Source: Telmatactis stephensoni (Eukaryota > Cnidaria > Anthozoa > Actiniaria > Isophelliidae). From it: a stretch of DNA of 64,000 nt. Where the stretch lies: contig JALIZF010001498.1 in assembly GCA_029948255.1 (NCBI GenBank), positions 186,001-250,000 of the forward strand. The letters run 5' to 3'. Below, piece by piece: positions 37,392 through 44,567 of the stretch (position 1 is the first letter of the stretch; each line of letters opens with the position of its first letter). The notes below the pieces were generated by a model. The model saw only the letters and a list, made by a program, of their open reading frames with translations, searched no databases and was not told the DNA's origin. The translations under genes and the position numbers were made by a program.

Positions 37392-37887
37392 TCCTTCCAT
37401 CCCTTCTTTCTCTCTTTCCTTATTTTCTTTCTCCCGTCCTGAGTTTTTTCTTTCCTTCCTTCCTCTTCCTCCTACTTGCTTGCCTGCTTCCTTCTTTCCC
37501 AGCTCCTTCCTTAATTCTTTCCTTCCTTCTTTCCTTCCTTCTTTCCTTCCTTCCCTCCTTCCTTCCTTCCTACTTATCTACCTTCCTCTTTGTGCTAAAA
37601 AAAAACACGAAAACGTTCTTCATTACCTCAGTGCTGTTCACATTTTCGTCTGCTTCCAATTGAACATGCCCATTTGTCATGTGCTCGTCGTCAAACGCAA
37701 GCTTGTCGTAGGACATAAAAATAGTTTTGAGCGTTTTCTTCCGCTCCTCATTTTTCTTCTTGATTGATTCCAGAATGAGAACATCAGCGTCAGTACTGTC
37801 TTGTAAGTCTGCTGTTGTCTCATCTGCCTCATCGTTTTCCAAACTGCCTACTTGTAGGATTGGTTCACTGGCGTCTTTATCAGTCAT
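13520..37887 (-). CDS. TRPA1: TRPA-type ankyrin cation channel, 29 exons, complete (1145 aa)
   Basis: The ATG is at 37887, preceded in frame by a TGA, and the TGA stop is at 13520. All 29 exons have AG and GT borders and keep phase; their sum is 3438 nt. Human TRPA1 is about the same length. The protein has an acidic N-terminus (1-87), a long ankyrin region (about 100-630), a linker, six membrane segments (about 733-977), a pore helix and filter containing MTLGEMNY, then [13 protein letters not shown] across S6 and the TRP-box region, and [19 protein letters not shown]. These are family hallmarks. Known TRPA channels are tetrameric plasma-membrane cation channels gated by heat or chemicals; the stimulus here cannot be read from sequence. 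A homeobox gene is nested in intron 3. I call it a TRPA1-like homologue; orthology to a particular TRPA subfamily needs a tree. Confidence 0.95.
14576..14690. mobile_element. MITE, TTCGTATGAGTGTGAAA family, copy 2 (short)
   Basis: Ends CAGTTTCCGTATGACTGTGA and CACACGAAATTTGAAACTG with GC-rich interior CATGGCGCGGTCCG. It lies in the intron next to TRPA exon 14743-14853. Confidence 0.7.
14922..15045. mobile_element. Near-perfect hairpin MITE with an 11-bp target duplication
   Basis: Arms of about 55 bp (TAGCCTGCGTAGCGGCGTAA and its complement, then a GGGGAAGG-rich stretch) enclose a loop of about 10 bp. TATTCGACTTG flanks both sides, which looks like an 11-bp target site duplication. It is intronic in TRPA. 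Confidence 0.85.
16807..17008. repeat. GTTTT microsatellite followed by a 15-bp tandem repeat
   Basis: GTTTT pentamers run from about 16807 to 16946 with a GTGTT variant block, then about four copies of GTAGCGGTTGTGTTT at 16948-17008. It is intronic in TRPA, between the S5 and pore exons. Confidence 0.95.
17496..17642. mobile_element. Palindromic MITE (CAGTCTGTATGGGAAAAT ends)
   Basis: TTATTAACCTCG, CAGTCTGTATGGGAAAAT on the left and ATATTTTCCCATACAGACC, GGTTGATAACC on the right form imperfect inverted arms, with GACCTCG motifs between. It lies in the TRPA intron before the S5 exon. Confidence 0.75.
17797..17897. mobile_element. MITE, TTCGTATGAGTGTGAAA family, diverged copy
   Basis: GTTTTTGTATGACTAAAAACG, GGGCACGGAACGG, GGCGCGGTCCG and CACTCTTATACAAACTGC follow the layout of the family but with more mismatches. 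It ends about 80 bp from TRPA exon 17976-18036. Confidence 0.5.
18290..18880. repeat. Polypyrimidine tract of about 590 bp (CTT/CTC)
   Basis: Almost pure C and T on the plus strand, with CTCCTC, TTCCTC and CTTCTC motifs. Two copies of TCTTGCTCCTCTTCCTCGG (near 18508 and 18785) show an internal duplication of about 275 bp. The intron is transcribed from the minus strand, so the RNA is a polypurine run. It ends close to TRPA exon 18908-19074. Confidence 0.9.
20431..20607 (-). mobile_element. MITE with CAGGGGCGTATCCA ends, copy 1
   Basis: It starts CAGGGGCGTATCCA and ends TGGATACACCCCTG. GTCTAT occurs immediately on both sides, a probable 6-bp target duplication. The interior (GTGTGACCCCCC, GATGATAGAAATAAAAGAAT) matches the copy at 36894 in the opposite orientation. 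Confidence 0.85.
20699..21267. repeat. TTTG microsatellite of about 450 bp plus a GGTT array
   Basis: TTTG tetramers are almost uninterrupted from about 20699 to 21152, about 113 units, followed by a GGTT tetramer run at 21170-21267. It is intronic in TRPA, between exons 21962-22032 and 20174-20336. The long cysteine/leucine/valine frames here are artefacts of the repeat. Confidence 0.98.
21611..21755 (+). mobile_element. tRNA-derived SINE with TAGCTTTAA tail, copy 1
   Basis: It contains an A-box-like GACACAGTTGGTTGGAGC and a B-box-like GAGTTCGATCCCC spaced as in tRNA genes, followed by an unrelated body and a tail of TAGCTTTAA repeats. The inverted copy at 26921-27047 has the same head and tail. 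It does not fold as an intact tRNA. Confidence 0.8.
22555..22705 (-). mobile_element. tRNA-derived SINE, GGCCGAGTGG family, copy 1
   Basis: On the minus strand it has GGTGGC, GGTTCG-type A-box and GGTTCGATTACCGGCT (B box), then the body with CCGGGTTCGCCAGTTTTTCC and AAAATCAACATGTGAGT. The family recurs at 48661 and 49111. It is intronic in TRPA. Confidence 0.75.
22965..23112. mobile_element. Foldback MITE (GTAGATTCCATTTTTTCGTG ends)
   Basis: GTAGATTCCATTTTTTCGTG, GATGCAGAGATGACGTCAAA on the left are mirrored by TTTTGACG, TGTGCATCTAGAGTAC and ATGGAATCTAC on the right. GTTCTCACCACA and its complement face each other at the centre. A related half copy lies at 47655-47720. It is intronic in TRPA. 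Confidence 0.8.
26921..27047 (-). mobile_element. tRNA-derived SINE with TAGCTTTAA tail, copy 2
   Basis: The reverse complement reads GGCACAGTTGGTTAGTGCG, then CAAAGTTCAATCCCC, and ends with TAGCTTTAAGTAGCTTTAAG. It inserted about 35 bp past the donor of TRPA exon 27082-27270, inside the intron. Confidence 0.85.
27530..27800. repeat. Degenerate tandem repeat, period about 145 bp
   Basis: AGTTTGAATGAACGATCAAA near 27533 and AGTTTGAATTAATGAGCGAT near 27679 begin two units with the same series of motifs (AGTCTGAATGAA, GTCCGA(T/C)AGAAA, ATGTTT, AACGATCAAAG, GAATGACCGAAA). Shorter sub-repeats of AGTCTGAATGAA are visible within. It is intronic in TRPA. Confidence 0.7.
29699..30010 (-). mobile_element. 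3' end fragment of a non-LTR retrotransposon
   Basis: On the minus strand one frame reads [20 protein letters not shown], then [15 protein letters not shown] and a stop at about 29862. This resembles the C-terminal end of LINE reverse transcriptases (the xxGxxLWNxLPxxxR pattern). It is followed by an A/T-rich 3' region ending in a CATA/TATG microsatellite at 29699-29725, as in CR1/L2-like elements. It is 5'-truncated, lies in a TRPA intron, and ends about 45 bp past the 48-nt TRPA exon. Confidence 0.75.
30295..30569. mobile_element. MITE with GGCGCTGTTACACGCTG ends
   Basis: Left end GGCGCTGTCACACGCTGAAAC, right end GTTTCACAGCGTGTAACAGCGCC; GAAACTTGT motifs recur inside. It is related in wording to the satellite at 44790-45560 (GGCGCTGTTACA, GCAACTTGT). 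It is intronic in TRPA. Confidence 0.8.
31706..31983. mobile_element. Foldback MITE (AACCGTTATCTTT ends) next to a TRPA exon
   Basis: Ends CAACCGTTATCTTTGA and AAAAGATAACGGTTG. Internal inverted pairs include ACGTCAATCAAA against TTTGATTGACGT, and TTCTTATTCTGTAAC against GTTACAGAATAAGAA. The right end stops about 15 bp from the donor of TRPA exon 32001-32108. Confidence 0.85.
32880..33410 (+). repeat. Degenerate AT-rich tandem repeat, period about 120-130 bp
   Basis: AGAATTAAATCAGCGCACAG, GGAATTAAATCCTTTCGCGCACAG and AGAATTAAGTCATTTACTGCACAG start three units near 33057, 33180 and 33299; an older unit lies before them. Each contains GCACAGCAAC, GCTTATGAGCAAC-like and CAAACACT motifs. It is rich in ATTA and TAAT, lies in TRPA intron 3, and is 0.8 kb upstream of the homeobox start. 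Confidence 0.6.
34246..35605 (+). CDS. ANTP-class (NK-like) homeobox transcription factor, two exons, complete (281 aa)
   Basis: Exons 34246-34480 and 34995-35605 join in phase (GAC across the junction) and end with TAG. The N-terminal part has an eh1-like Groucho motif, PYSIEDLLP (about residues 30-38), then a Ser-rich stretch. The homeodomain is about residues 93-152 and intact: [52 protein letters not shown], with Trp48, Phe49, Gln50, Asn51 and Arg53. Thr at position 47 and the eh1 motif fit NK-like groups such as Bsx, Hex, Bar or Vent; I cannot choose. The C-terminal half is Pro, Tyr and Phe rich ([20 protein letters not shown]). It should act in the nucleus as a sequence-specific regulator, probably a repressor through the eh1 motif (inference). 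It lies inside TRPA intron 3 on the opposite strand. AATAAA at 35982 is a candidate polyadenylation signal. Confidence 0.95.
36894..37075 (+). mobile_element. MITE with CAGGGGCGTATCCA ends, copy 2
   Basis: CAGGGGCGTATCCAGAATAT at the left and GGATACGCCCCTG at the right, flanked by CAGTG on both sides (likely target duplication). GGGGTCACACTT occurs twice and the interior matches 20431-20607 inverted. It sits 60 bp from TRPA exon 36658-36833. Confidence 0.85.
37360..37580. repeat. Poly-T and CTTCCTTC pyrimidine tract
   Basis: About 20 T are followed by some 190 bp of C and T with repeated TTCCTTCCTTCT. It lies in TRPA intron 1, ending just before the first coding exon (37627-37887) in plus coordinates. 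Confidence 0.9.
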
Positions 37888-37967
37888 GTTGTCCAATTGA
37901 GTATTGCTGGAGCTTCAATAAATACCTTGTTAAACAAAACAAAACAAAAAAAGGAGCGCTAGTCATA

Positions 37968-38058
37968 TCAGATGAACAAGTCACAGACGCTAATGAGAAA
38001 TTATTTGTTGACTGAAATTCATCCAAGATGGCTGCCAAAATGTCACTCGCAACCCAGC
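37968..38058 (-). repeat. Interspersed repeat with CAGCCATCTTGGATGAA, copy 1
   Basis: Its reverse complement (GGTTGCGAGTGACA, CAGCCATCTTGGATGAA, TTTCTCATTAGCGTCT, TTGTTCATC) aligns with 41508-41615 on the plus strand. It lies within 200 bp upstream of the TRPA start codon, so it may contribute to that promoter or 5' UTR. Confidence 0.65.
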
Positions 38059-38097
38059 CTGCATTTGCATACCGAGTATGTCTTTACCAATATAGCG

Positions 38098-38244
38098 GAG
38101 TAAATTTCGTATGAGTGTGAAAACGGCACCGCACGTTCACGGCACGGTTACGGCAGGAATTTCGAGTGTTCTTGTAGACAACACGGCACTGACACGGCCA
38201 CGGCACGGCGCGGTCCGTTTCACACTCATACGAAATCTGCTCTA
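38098..38244. mobile_element. MITE, TTCGTATGAGTGTGAAA family, copy 3 (well preserved)
   Basis: Terminal inverted repeats AGTAAATTTCGTATGAGTG and CACTCATACGAAATCTGCTC, with an internal series of CACGGCACGG and GGCGCGGTCCG. About 147 bp, upstream of TRPA. Confidence 0.85.
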
Positions 38245-41200
38245 TATCTATGAATCAAATACATCAACTTAAGTTACCCTATGCCGCATATTAAAAGAAA
38301 GACTAATTTCAGGATGTATTCCGTCTTATTCTTATCACGCACTCAGTCTAAAAGAAAACGTTGAACCTCTTACCACTCAGGGTCGGTTGCTCTAAGACTC
38401 TAAGGCCTGGTTAGCGCTAACTCAGGGTAAAGTCTAAAGAAAACGCTCGATTTTAATACTAGGATGGTACTAACCCACCTTAATTTGCATGAGCAACGGC
38501 GGACCCAGGACACGTTGCGTTCTCACTTTTGAATGTATGTTTTTTCCCTTTTTCCACCTTTATCGGCTCTTAGAGGCCTTATGAAAATTATTACCATAAG
38601 ACTGAATTGCGAGCAAACCTCTCGTCGACAATATCGCCTTGAAACAATCGTTTACGATCAAGAAGTGGATCACTGCATTTTGCCTAGATCCTCTTTATGC
38701 GCCAAAAATTCCGAAGAAGACCTGTCTAGGTTAATTACCCTTTGAATAACGTTTGACTAATTGGGAAAATAGTTGTTGATATGCGCTATATAAAACAGCT
38801 CTTACCGACAACTTTGTTGTTGATTGTTACAAATTGCCCTTGGCATTGATTTTATTGATGTCTGTGTTCAGCACTTGCAAAAAATATTTTCTTCGTAGTG
38901 GGATATCTTTTGTTGTTGCTTATAAACAAGGTATGGGTCTATATGATACACGTATAATATATACAGAGTATACTTTCTGTAATATTGTGGCTAAAAAATT
39001 GTACTATACGCGTTGGTCGTATACTTGACCCCTTTAACTGTTACATTAATTGCACAATAAACATGACTAAAGCATGCATTTTTACTTGCAAATGATGACG
39101 TATGGTAATCAGTTTCACAATTAAAAATGGCGCCAACCAAAGCGCAACGTTGAAGAAAACACAATGATGCAAAACTTCATGGATACAAACACTGATCTCT
39201 CTGCTTCAGCTGAGAGAATACTAAATTGTCGTTCTTTCCGTAAATAATTATTCGTGCACACTTACATTGCTCTAGAAAGACTCCCCAAATAATAAGAATT
39301 CATAAACTGAAGTTTTTCAAAGTTTTATATATTGAGTAACTAAGGACTCCAAAAGACTCGATCAGTCCAGTACTTCTAAATCAAAGTTTTTGAAAAGAGA
39401 GTGACTTTTACACCGAAATATCAGAGAAAATGCTTTAGTATAAATTGTATGATTGGATATGAGATTGCATAGTCTGGGCATCATATACTCTATGATTTTA
39501 CTGACTTCTGAATTGCAGTGTTTACATATGCACACGACTTCGTGCAGTTTATCGAGTTGTCAAACCTTACTATAGTTTCTGATCGATCTGTACCATGAAC
39601 TTATACTCTGTGCTAAAAAGTACTCTTGTTTCTCGCGGCTTAGAGCTTAGAGAGCTCAGTGCATCATTATTTACTCGACATAGAGGAATTAGTTTCAAAT
39701 CACGATCAAAAATCTTTCTTACCTTATTAAGTTCAACTAACGAGACCTAGCGATGCTGGCCAGATGATGTCGCTCCAAACATTTTCGGAAAAGCAAGTTC
39801 AAAGAGTTGTGTAGCAGTGAAGTTTGGAGTCCCGTTTTTGGCCAGTTCAAAATAAATCATGGAGATTACAGTTGATAATGCCCTTCAGACGAAAAGTTAA
39901 TCATAAAGACTATGCTGATTGTCTAATGCACGTGAATGGCCATTTGTAAAACTTTTTGTAAAGGGGATGTGAACCATAAAATTATATTCTGTTTTCCAAT
40001 TCCGGTTTCATGGTTGGTGAACAGGCTAAAGGCCGTGAAGATTATTCTTAAAAATAATCATTAGAAGAGATCGCGAGGTTGGAAAGAGACAACTGCATGA
40101 ATGGGAAAATTTGTCACATCTGTTCTTCTTAGTAATGGAGTACCAAAACCCAGGGCCCATACGAGTCATACGTCGACCACGTAGCTTAATTTTACCTTTC
40201 GAGAAGCTTATTTTGAGCGGCAGCATTCAGTTTCCACTGGGTGAAAATTTAACAAACGCATCCGCTATCTTCCCTTTGTGCATCTGAACCCATGGATGCA
40301 GGAATCTTCCGGCTCGATCATCTCTTTTACTCGAAAAACATATTTTGATAAGCCTGTCTTATTGCGGGTTCAATGGTTGTAGGAGATACTGTTGCTGGAA
40401 CCGCTGGAGGTACTTAAGGACAGAGCAGAACTGCCTTTTCTTCAAAGGTTGCCGACCTTTACAAAGACTGCAGTCAGAGGTATGCTTACTGAGAAAGATC
40501 TCAGCATGCGTCCATGGGAAAGAACCGTTGCAGTTGCACGCGCGCAGGTTGAACCTGTAGAATCTGCTTCAGTTTCTGTCACTTATGTCAACGTGAAAAC
40601 CAGAACAATGGAAGCGGAAGCAGAGATGGAAGCATAGACCATCCTTCTCTTGGGAGGTAATCTGGGCTGTCCAAATTTTCAAGTGTATCGTTATTCCTTC
40701 AAAGAAATTTACTTGAAATGCTAAAATTAAGGATATTTGATTTTGTTTTCTTAATACAAATGTCACAAATCAGTATTGATATACAATATATGGTGAAATG
40801 ATTTGTTGTCTAAGGCCCTGACTAAAGAAGCCTTGAAAGAAAGACTGAACGGAAATGTCAACAATTTTCGACATCATCGATGAGAAAGAGCGCTCGAGGT
40901 TAGCCTCAGGGCTCGAGAAGAAATCATAAGTGTTTACCTAGGCAAAAATATCTAAAACCTCAGTGAGCTAGCTCGATCGGACATATACAGGGCTGACGAT
41001 ACGCGGAAAGGGTCGCGATCAAATATGGCTTTTAGCCATCTAGCTGTCAGTGATTGATCAGTGATTGTGTGCTCTTACGAAGATTAGTGATTTTGAGTGA
41101 ACACGCAGGTGTACGATGTACTAAGACCTGTTGCAACAAATAATTATACAACAGAATAAAACTTTTTTATATTGCCCAGAACACACAGTTCCAGTTCCAG

Positions 41201-41507
41201 TGTAGCTTGTTCTGGAATGGTGCGCGCAACTTTGCTAAAAGCTGCAGAATAAGTAGAACTCGATCCGAAACCTGCAACTGTTGCGCGCAGCTGTTGCAGG
41301 GGTACATACAGTGCATATAGCTATTGGACAGTCTTGCGCACAACTGCAGAAAAACAATGAAAGAAAAACTTCATTATGTCCGGGACTTTATAGAATAAGT
41401 TTATATCAACAAGCTAAGACACTTGGCAAGACTATTATTTCTTTATTTATAAGAAATAACTTTTGTAAATCTGTAGTTGCCTGAGAGAAAACAAAACATA
41501 AACTCTA

Positions 41508-41615
41508 TTCTTGGGTTGCATGTGACGTCACGGCAGCCATCTTGGATGAACTTCAACAAAAGATTTCTCATTAGCGTCTATTGTTTGTTCATCCAACATG
41601 GCCACCGCTTCATTG
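41508..41615 (+). repeat. Interspersed repeat with CAGCCATCTTGGATGAA, copy 2
   Basis: GGGTTGCATGTGACGTCACGG, CAGCCATCTTGGATGAA and TTTCTCATTAGCGTCT match the complement of 37968-38058; the unit closes with GTTCATCCAACATGGCC. Confidence 0.65.
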
Positions 41616-42699
41616 TCTTTTGATTCTCAAATTAACCCAGCAATACTCTATGCACAGGCTACAAGATGTCACTGAATTCTTGAAGCGTGTCTAACCACTA
41701 GAATTAAATTTCTTTTCAACTAAATCTACAAGAGAATGAAGTTGTTTAATCTGTTGTCTATTATTGGCAATGTGTTTTTAACGTGATAATAAAAATTGTT
41801 CATAATTTCCAGTGATTACGAGAAACTAGCTATCACAAAGTAAGATCCCGGATTTTAGATTTGGCACATCAAAAGTTCTAAATTAAAAGACTTTTAATGT
41901 AATTCAGTATTAGTCTAGCATTGAACAGACCCATGCAAAACAACTTCTCTTCATAAAGCCCGCTTTTCAGGGCGTTTGTCTACTAAATTAACTACAGAAA
42001 TGGACCGAAACCAGTCTAAATTAAATGAAAAGATAGAAACTGAACAGGAACGGGTTCTGAAGATAGCCCCCATGCGTCAATTTTAACTACGCTTTTTATA
42101 ACGTATGCGAATATTGCCTTATTAGGCAACATTGCATACAGGAAATGCCATTGTAAATACAGAATTTTATAAAGTAGAAGAACTGATGCACATTATTAAT
42201 GCACCTTATTTCAAAATGGCGAGCGAAAGGTGATCGATGTGAAGTAGCACACCGATGACTTTATCATAGTGAATCTTTGGCAGATTTTGGGGGTGGGTGT
42301 GGGTGTGTGGGAGGGGTGTGTGTGGGGGAAGGGGGTTTCCTCAGAAGCATGCAATTAACTGCACCATTCATAAGGAGCCTCATGTCGAGGTCCACTATGC
42401 CTCGCTTTCATGCTACTTAACTAAGTGGCGATCGCCATTTTGGAATAAGGCACGAAAATACTCTCTTTCGTAGACATGCATATTCTATTTGTATTTCTGT
42501 TCGAATAGCCTTATTTATAGTAAAAACATTAATCATAATTCTCTTCAATGGTCACTTCTGTCACATTAGATGACAAAATCATCGTATTCTCCTAAAAAAC
42601 TAGCTAATGATATAATATAAACTATTTTACACATCTAGGACGGAGTTTGTTTATATCCTTCAGAAGGATCTGCCATGTAGATAACCGACAAGTCTTATA

Positions 42700-42846
42700 G
42701 AGTAGATTTCGTATGACTGTGAAAACAGCACCGCACGGTCACGGTACGGTTACGGCAGGAATCTCGAATGTTTTTATAGACATCACAGCACTGACACGGT
42801 TACGGCACGGTGCGGTCCGTTTCACACTCATACGAAATCTGCTCTA
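42700..42846. mobile_element. MITE, TTCGTATGAGTGTGAAA family, copy 4 (well preserved)
   Basis: GAGTAGATTTCGTATGACTG to CACTCATACGAAATCTGCTC, about 147 bp, with the same internal order (ACGGTTACGGCAGGAAT, GACATCACAGCACTGACACG, GGTGCGGTCCG) as copy 3. Confidence 0.85.
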
Positions 42847-43449
42847 GAACCCTTGAAGAAATTCCCAACTTGGCCCCTAATTCACAAAGCGCATAGTTAT
42901 GTAACCAACAAGTGCTCGTAAATCCAAAAGTAACAGTTTTTTTCTGGGAATTTACCACTAATTTAGCCCTTTTTAAAGCATGAAGCTAAGCTTTCTTTTG
43001 GTAATTTCTTCCTCTTTTGTCAAGTTTATTTGAGGAAATTCTCTTTAGTTTGTCATAAAAATATTTGTTACATACGACTTTACGAGTACACTAAGTTAGA
43101 CACGCTTTGTAAAACGGGGAATTGGAGAAAAAGGACAACCTCTTATTTTGGGGGAAGTGAAAATTTTATATTTTCATTTCATTATGTCATTCAGATTGGG
43201 AAAATCTTCAAGAGGTCTAAACCATGTTATAAATTAGTTTATCGAAAACGGAATTCGGCCCTTGAAGTAATATTTATATCTACAAGAAATAAACTAAAAC
43301 TGTGGTCTACTAAGGCATGCACATGCATACATGTCAAATAACTCTCTTAAAATTTGTTAGTTTTTCCTATTGTTCCATATTTCACAATAACGTGCTAGTT
43401 CAAAAATTGGATGACATTATCTAGCAGGCCATGGCTTCATAAAAGGGGC

Positions 43450-43546
43450 AATCTCGTTCCCAGACCCATTATGTCTTACTGCGCATGCCCGACGAATTCT
43501 CTTACTGCGCATGCGTGGTAAGAGATAATGGCTCTGGGAACGAGGA
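43450..43546. mobile_element. Short MITE with CTCGTTCCCAG ends
   Basis: AATCTCGTTCCCAGACCCAT at the left is mirrored by TGGCTCTGGGAACGAGGAT at the right; CTTACTGCGCATGC occurs twice inside. It is about 95 bp. Confidence 0.75.
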
Positions 43547-44320
43547 TGCAAATGGCGGATAGTGCTATTCGTTGGATAAATTCTTACCCTCAGATAAATC
43601 ATTCAATTATTTAACAGTATCATTTTGTCGAATGGGCAAGAATTTGTCCGACAAAAACCACTATCTGCTGTTCGCAAATCGAAACCACTTAGCCTTCTTT
43701 CACATGCTTCTGAATCATAAAGTCTACAGCATGATAACTTATTTTAATCATAACCCCTACAAGTCCTAATACACCCAAGTAGGACCAAAATCGTCTATTC
43801 AAATCTACTAAAATATCTCTCCTAGTATAACCTATCTTGTAGTTCTTCTCAACTGTACGTCTGTCATTTCTCTGTGACTCAGTAAGGACTCGTGGGCGAG
43901 CTTTCTAGCTTGATAAAAATGGAAACTTCCGGCTTCCAATGTGTTACTTTCCTAGATACTTCACATTCCTTGCTTCAGCAGTTCATGTTTGGACCACTGG
44001 TGTCACTATTTCATGTCTACCTATAGAGATAAAAAGGAGGAGAAAATTGCAATTATCGCTACCATGAAAAGCCCTTTGATATCGCTCCTTCTAAAAAAAC
44101 CGCCGAGAGAAGTGGAAAGTGCTTTTCCAGTGCTCGACATTTCCCAGAGTAGAGAGTGGTTATGCCAAAGTATGGAGAGGCATCTTGCTTTAATGAACAG
44201 TTTTGAGATTTTTGAATTGCACGAGTGGCAATGTCCTCTTATATTTACACGTGGGTATCCAACAAATGAGCGCGCACGTTATATCTCAACTACTTTATAA
44301 TACATGTAAGAAACACAAGT

Positions 44321-44567
44321 AGAGCAATTTTCGAATGATTGTGAAAAAGGCATGGCACGTTTGCGGATGGAATTTCGAATGTCTCATAGACAAAAACGGA
44401 GCAATGATGGAAAGAGAGGGATAAAGAGCGCACCGTCGGCTTCCTGGGAGACCTGCGTTCAGCTGAAGGAACCGCCGACGGTAAATACTATGCTTTGCCT
44501 TCACAACATGGCACTGACACGGATATGGCACGGCGCTGTCCGTTTCACACTCAAACGAAAACGGCTC
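44321..44567. mobile_element. MITE, TTCGTATGAGTGTGAAA family, copy 5, enlarged by an insertion
   Basis: AGAGCAATTTTCGAATGATTG and TTTCACACTCAAACGAAAACG are the ends. The interior carries about 100 extra bases (about 44400-44500), including CACCGTCGGC facing GCCGACGG. Its edge overlaps the read-through stop codon of the last FoxP exon. Confidence 0.7.

Larger units (their letters stand above)
23887..37887 (-). other. TRPA1: TRPA exons 1-15: N-terminus and ankyrin repeats
   Basis: Exons in transcript order: 37627-37887, 37184-37283, 36658-36833, 32001-32108, 31064-31172, 30753-30850, 30057-30104, 28801-28986, 27082-27270, 26293-26379, 25660-25745, 25417-25578, 24956-25073, 24330-24499 and 23887-23971. 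Ankyrin signatures occur along the way: [121 protein letters not shown] and [20 protein letters not shown]. The 48-nt exon 30057-30104 ([16 protein letters not shown]) was found because the ankyrin unit was otherwise short by one helix. Confidence 0.93.
37888..44565. other. Region between TRPA and FoxP: mobile elements, no gene recognised
   Basis: It contains the TRPA upstream region, inverted copies of one repeat at 37968-38058 and 41508-41615 (shared CAGCCATCTTGGATGAA and TTTCTCATTAGCGTCT), three copies of the TTCGTATGAGTGTGAAA MITE, a CTCGTTCCCAG MITE at 43450, and a stretch at 42870-43125 related to 51840-52020. Short open frames at 40345-40637 and 43989-44300 have no splice support or family match. 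A distal FoxP 3' exon or the TRPA promoter could lie here unseen. Confidence 0.55.

Noticed and set aside
40345..40637. Two overlapping frames of 71 and 81 codons
   Set aside because: No recognisable domain, no splice context, and the composition looks like a decayed repeat.
43989..44300. Frame of 103 codons on the plus strand
   Set aside because: No family match or splice sites; probably chance.
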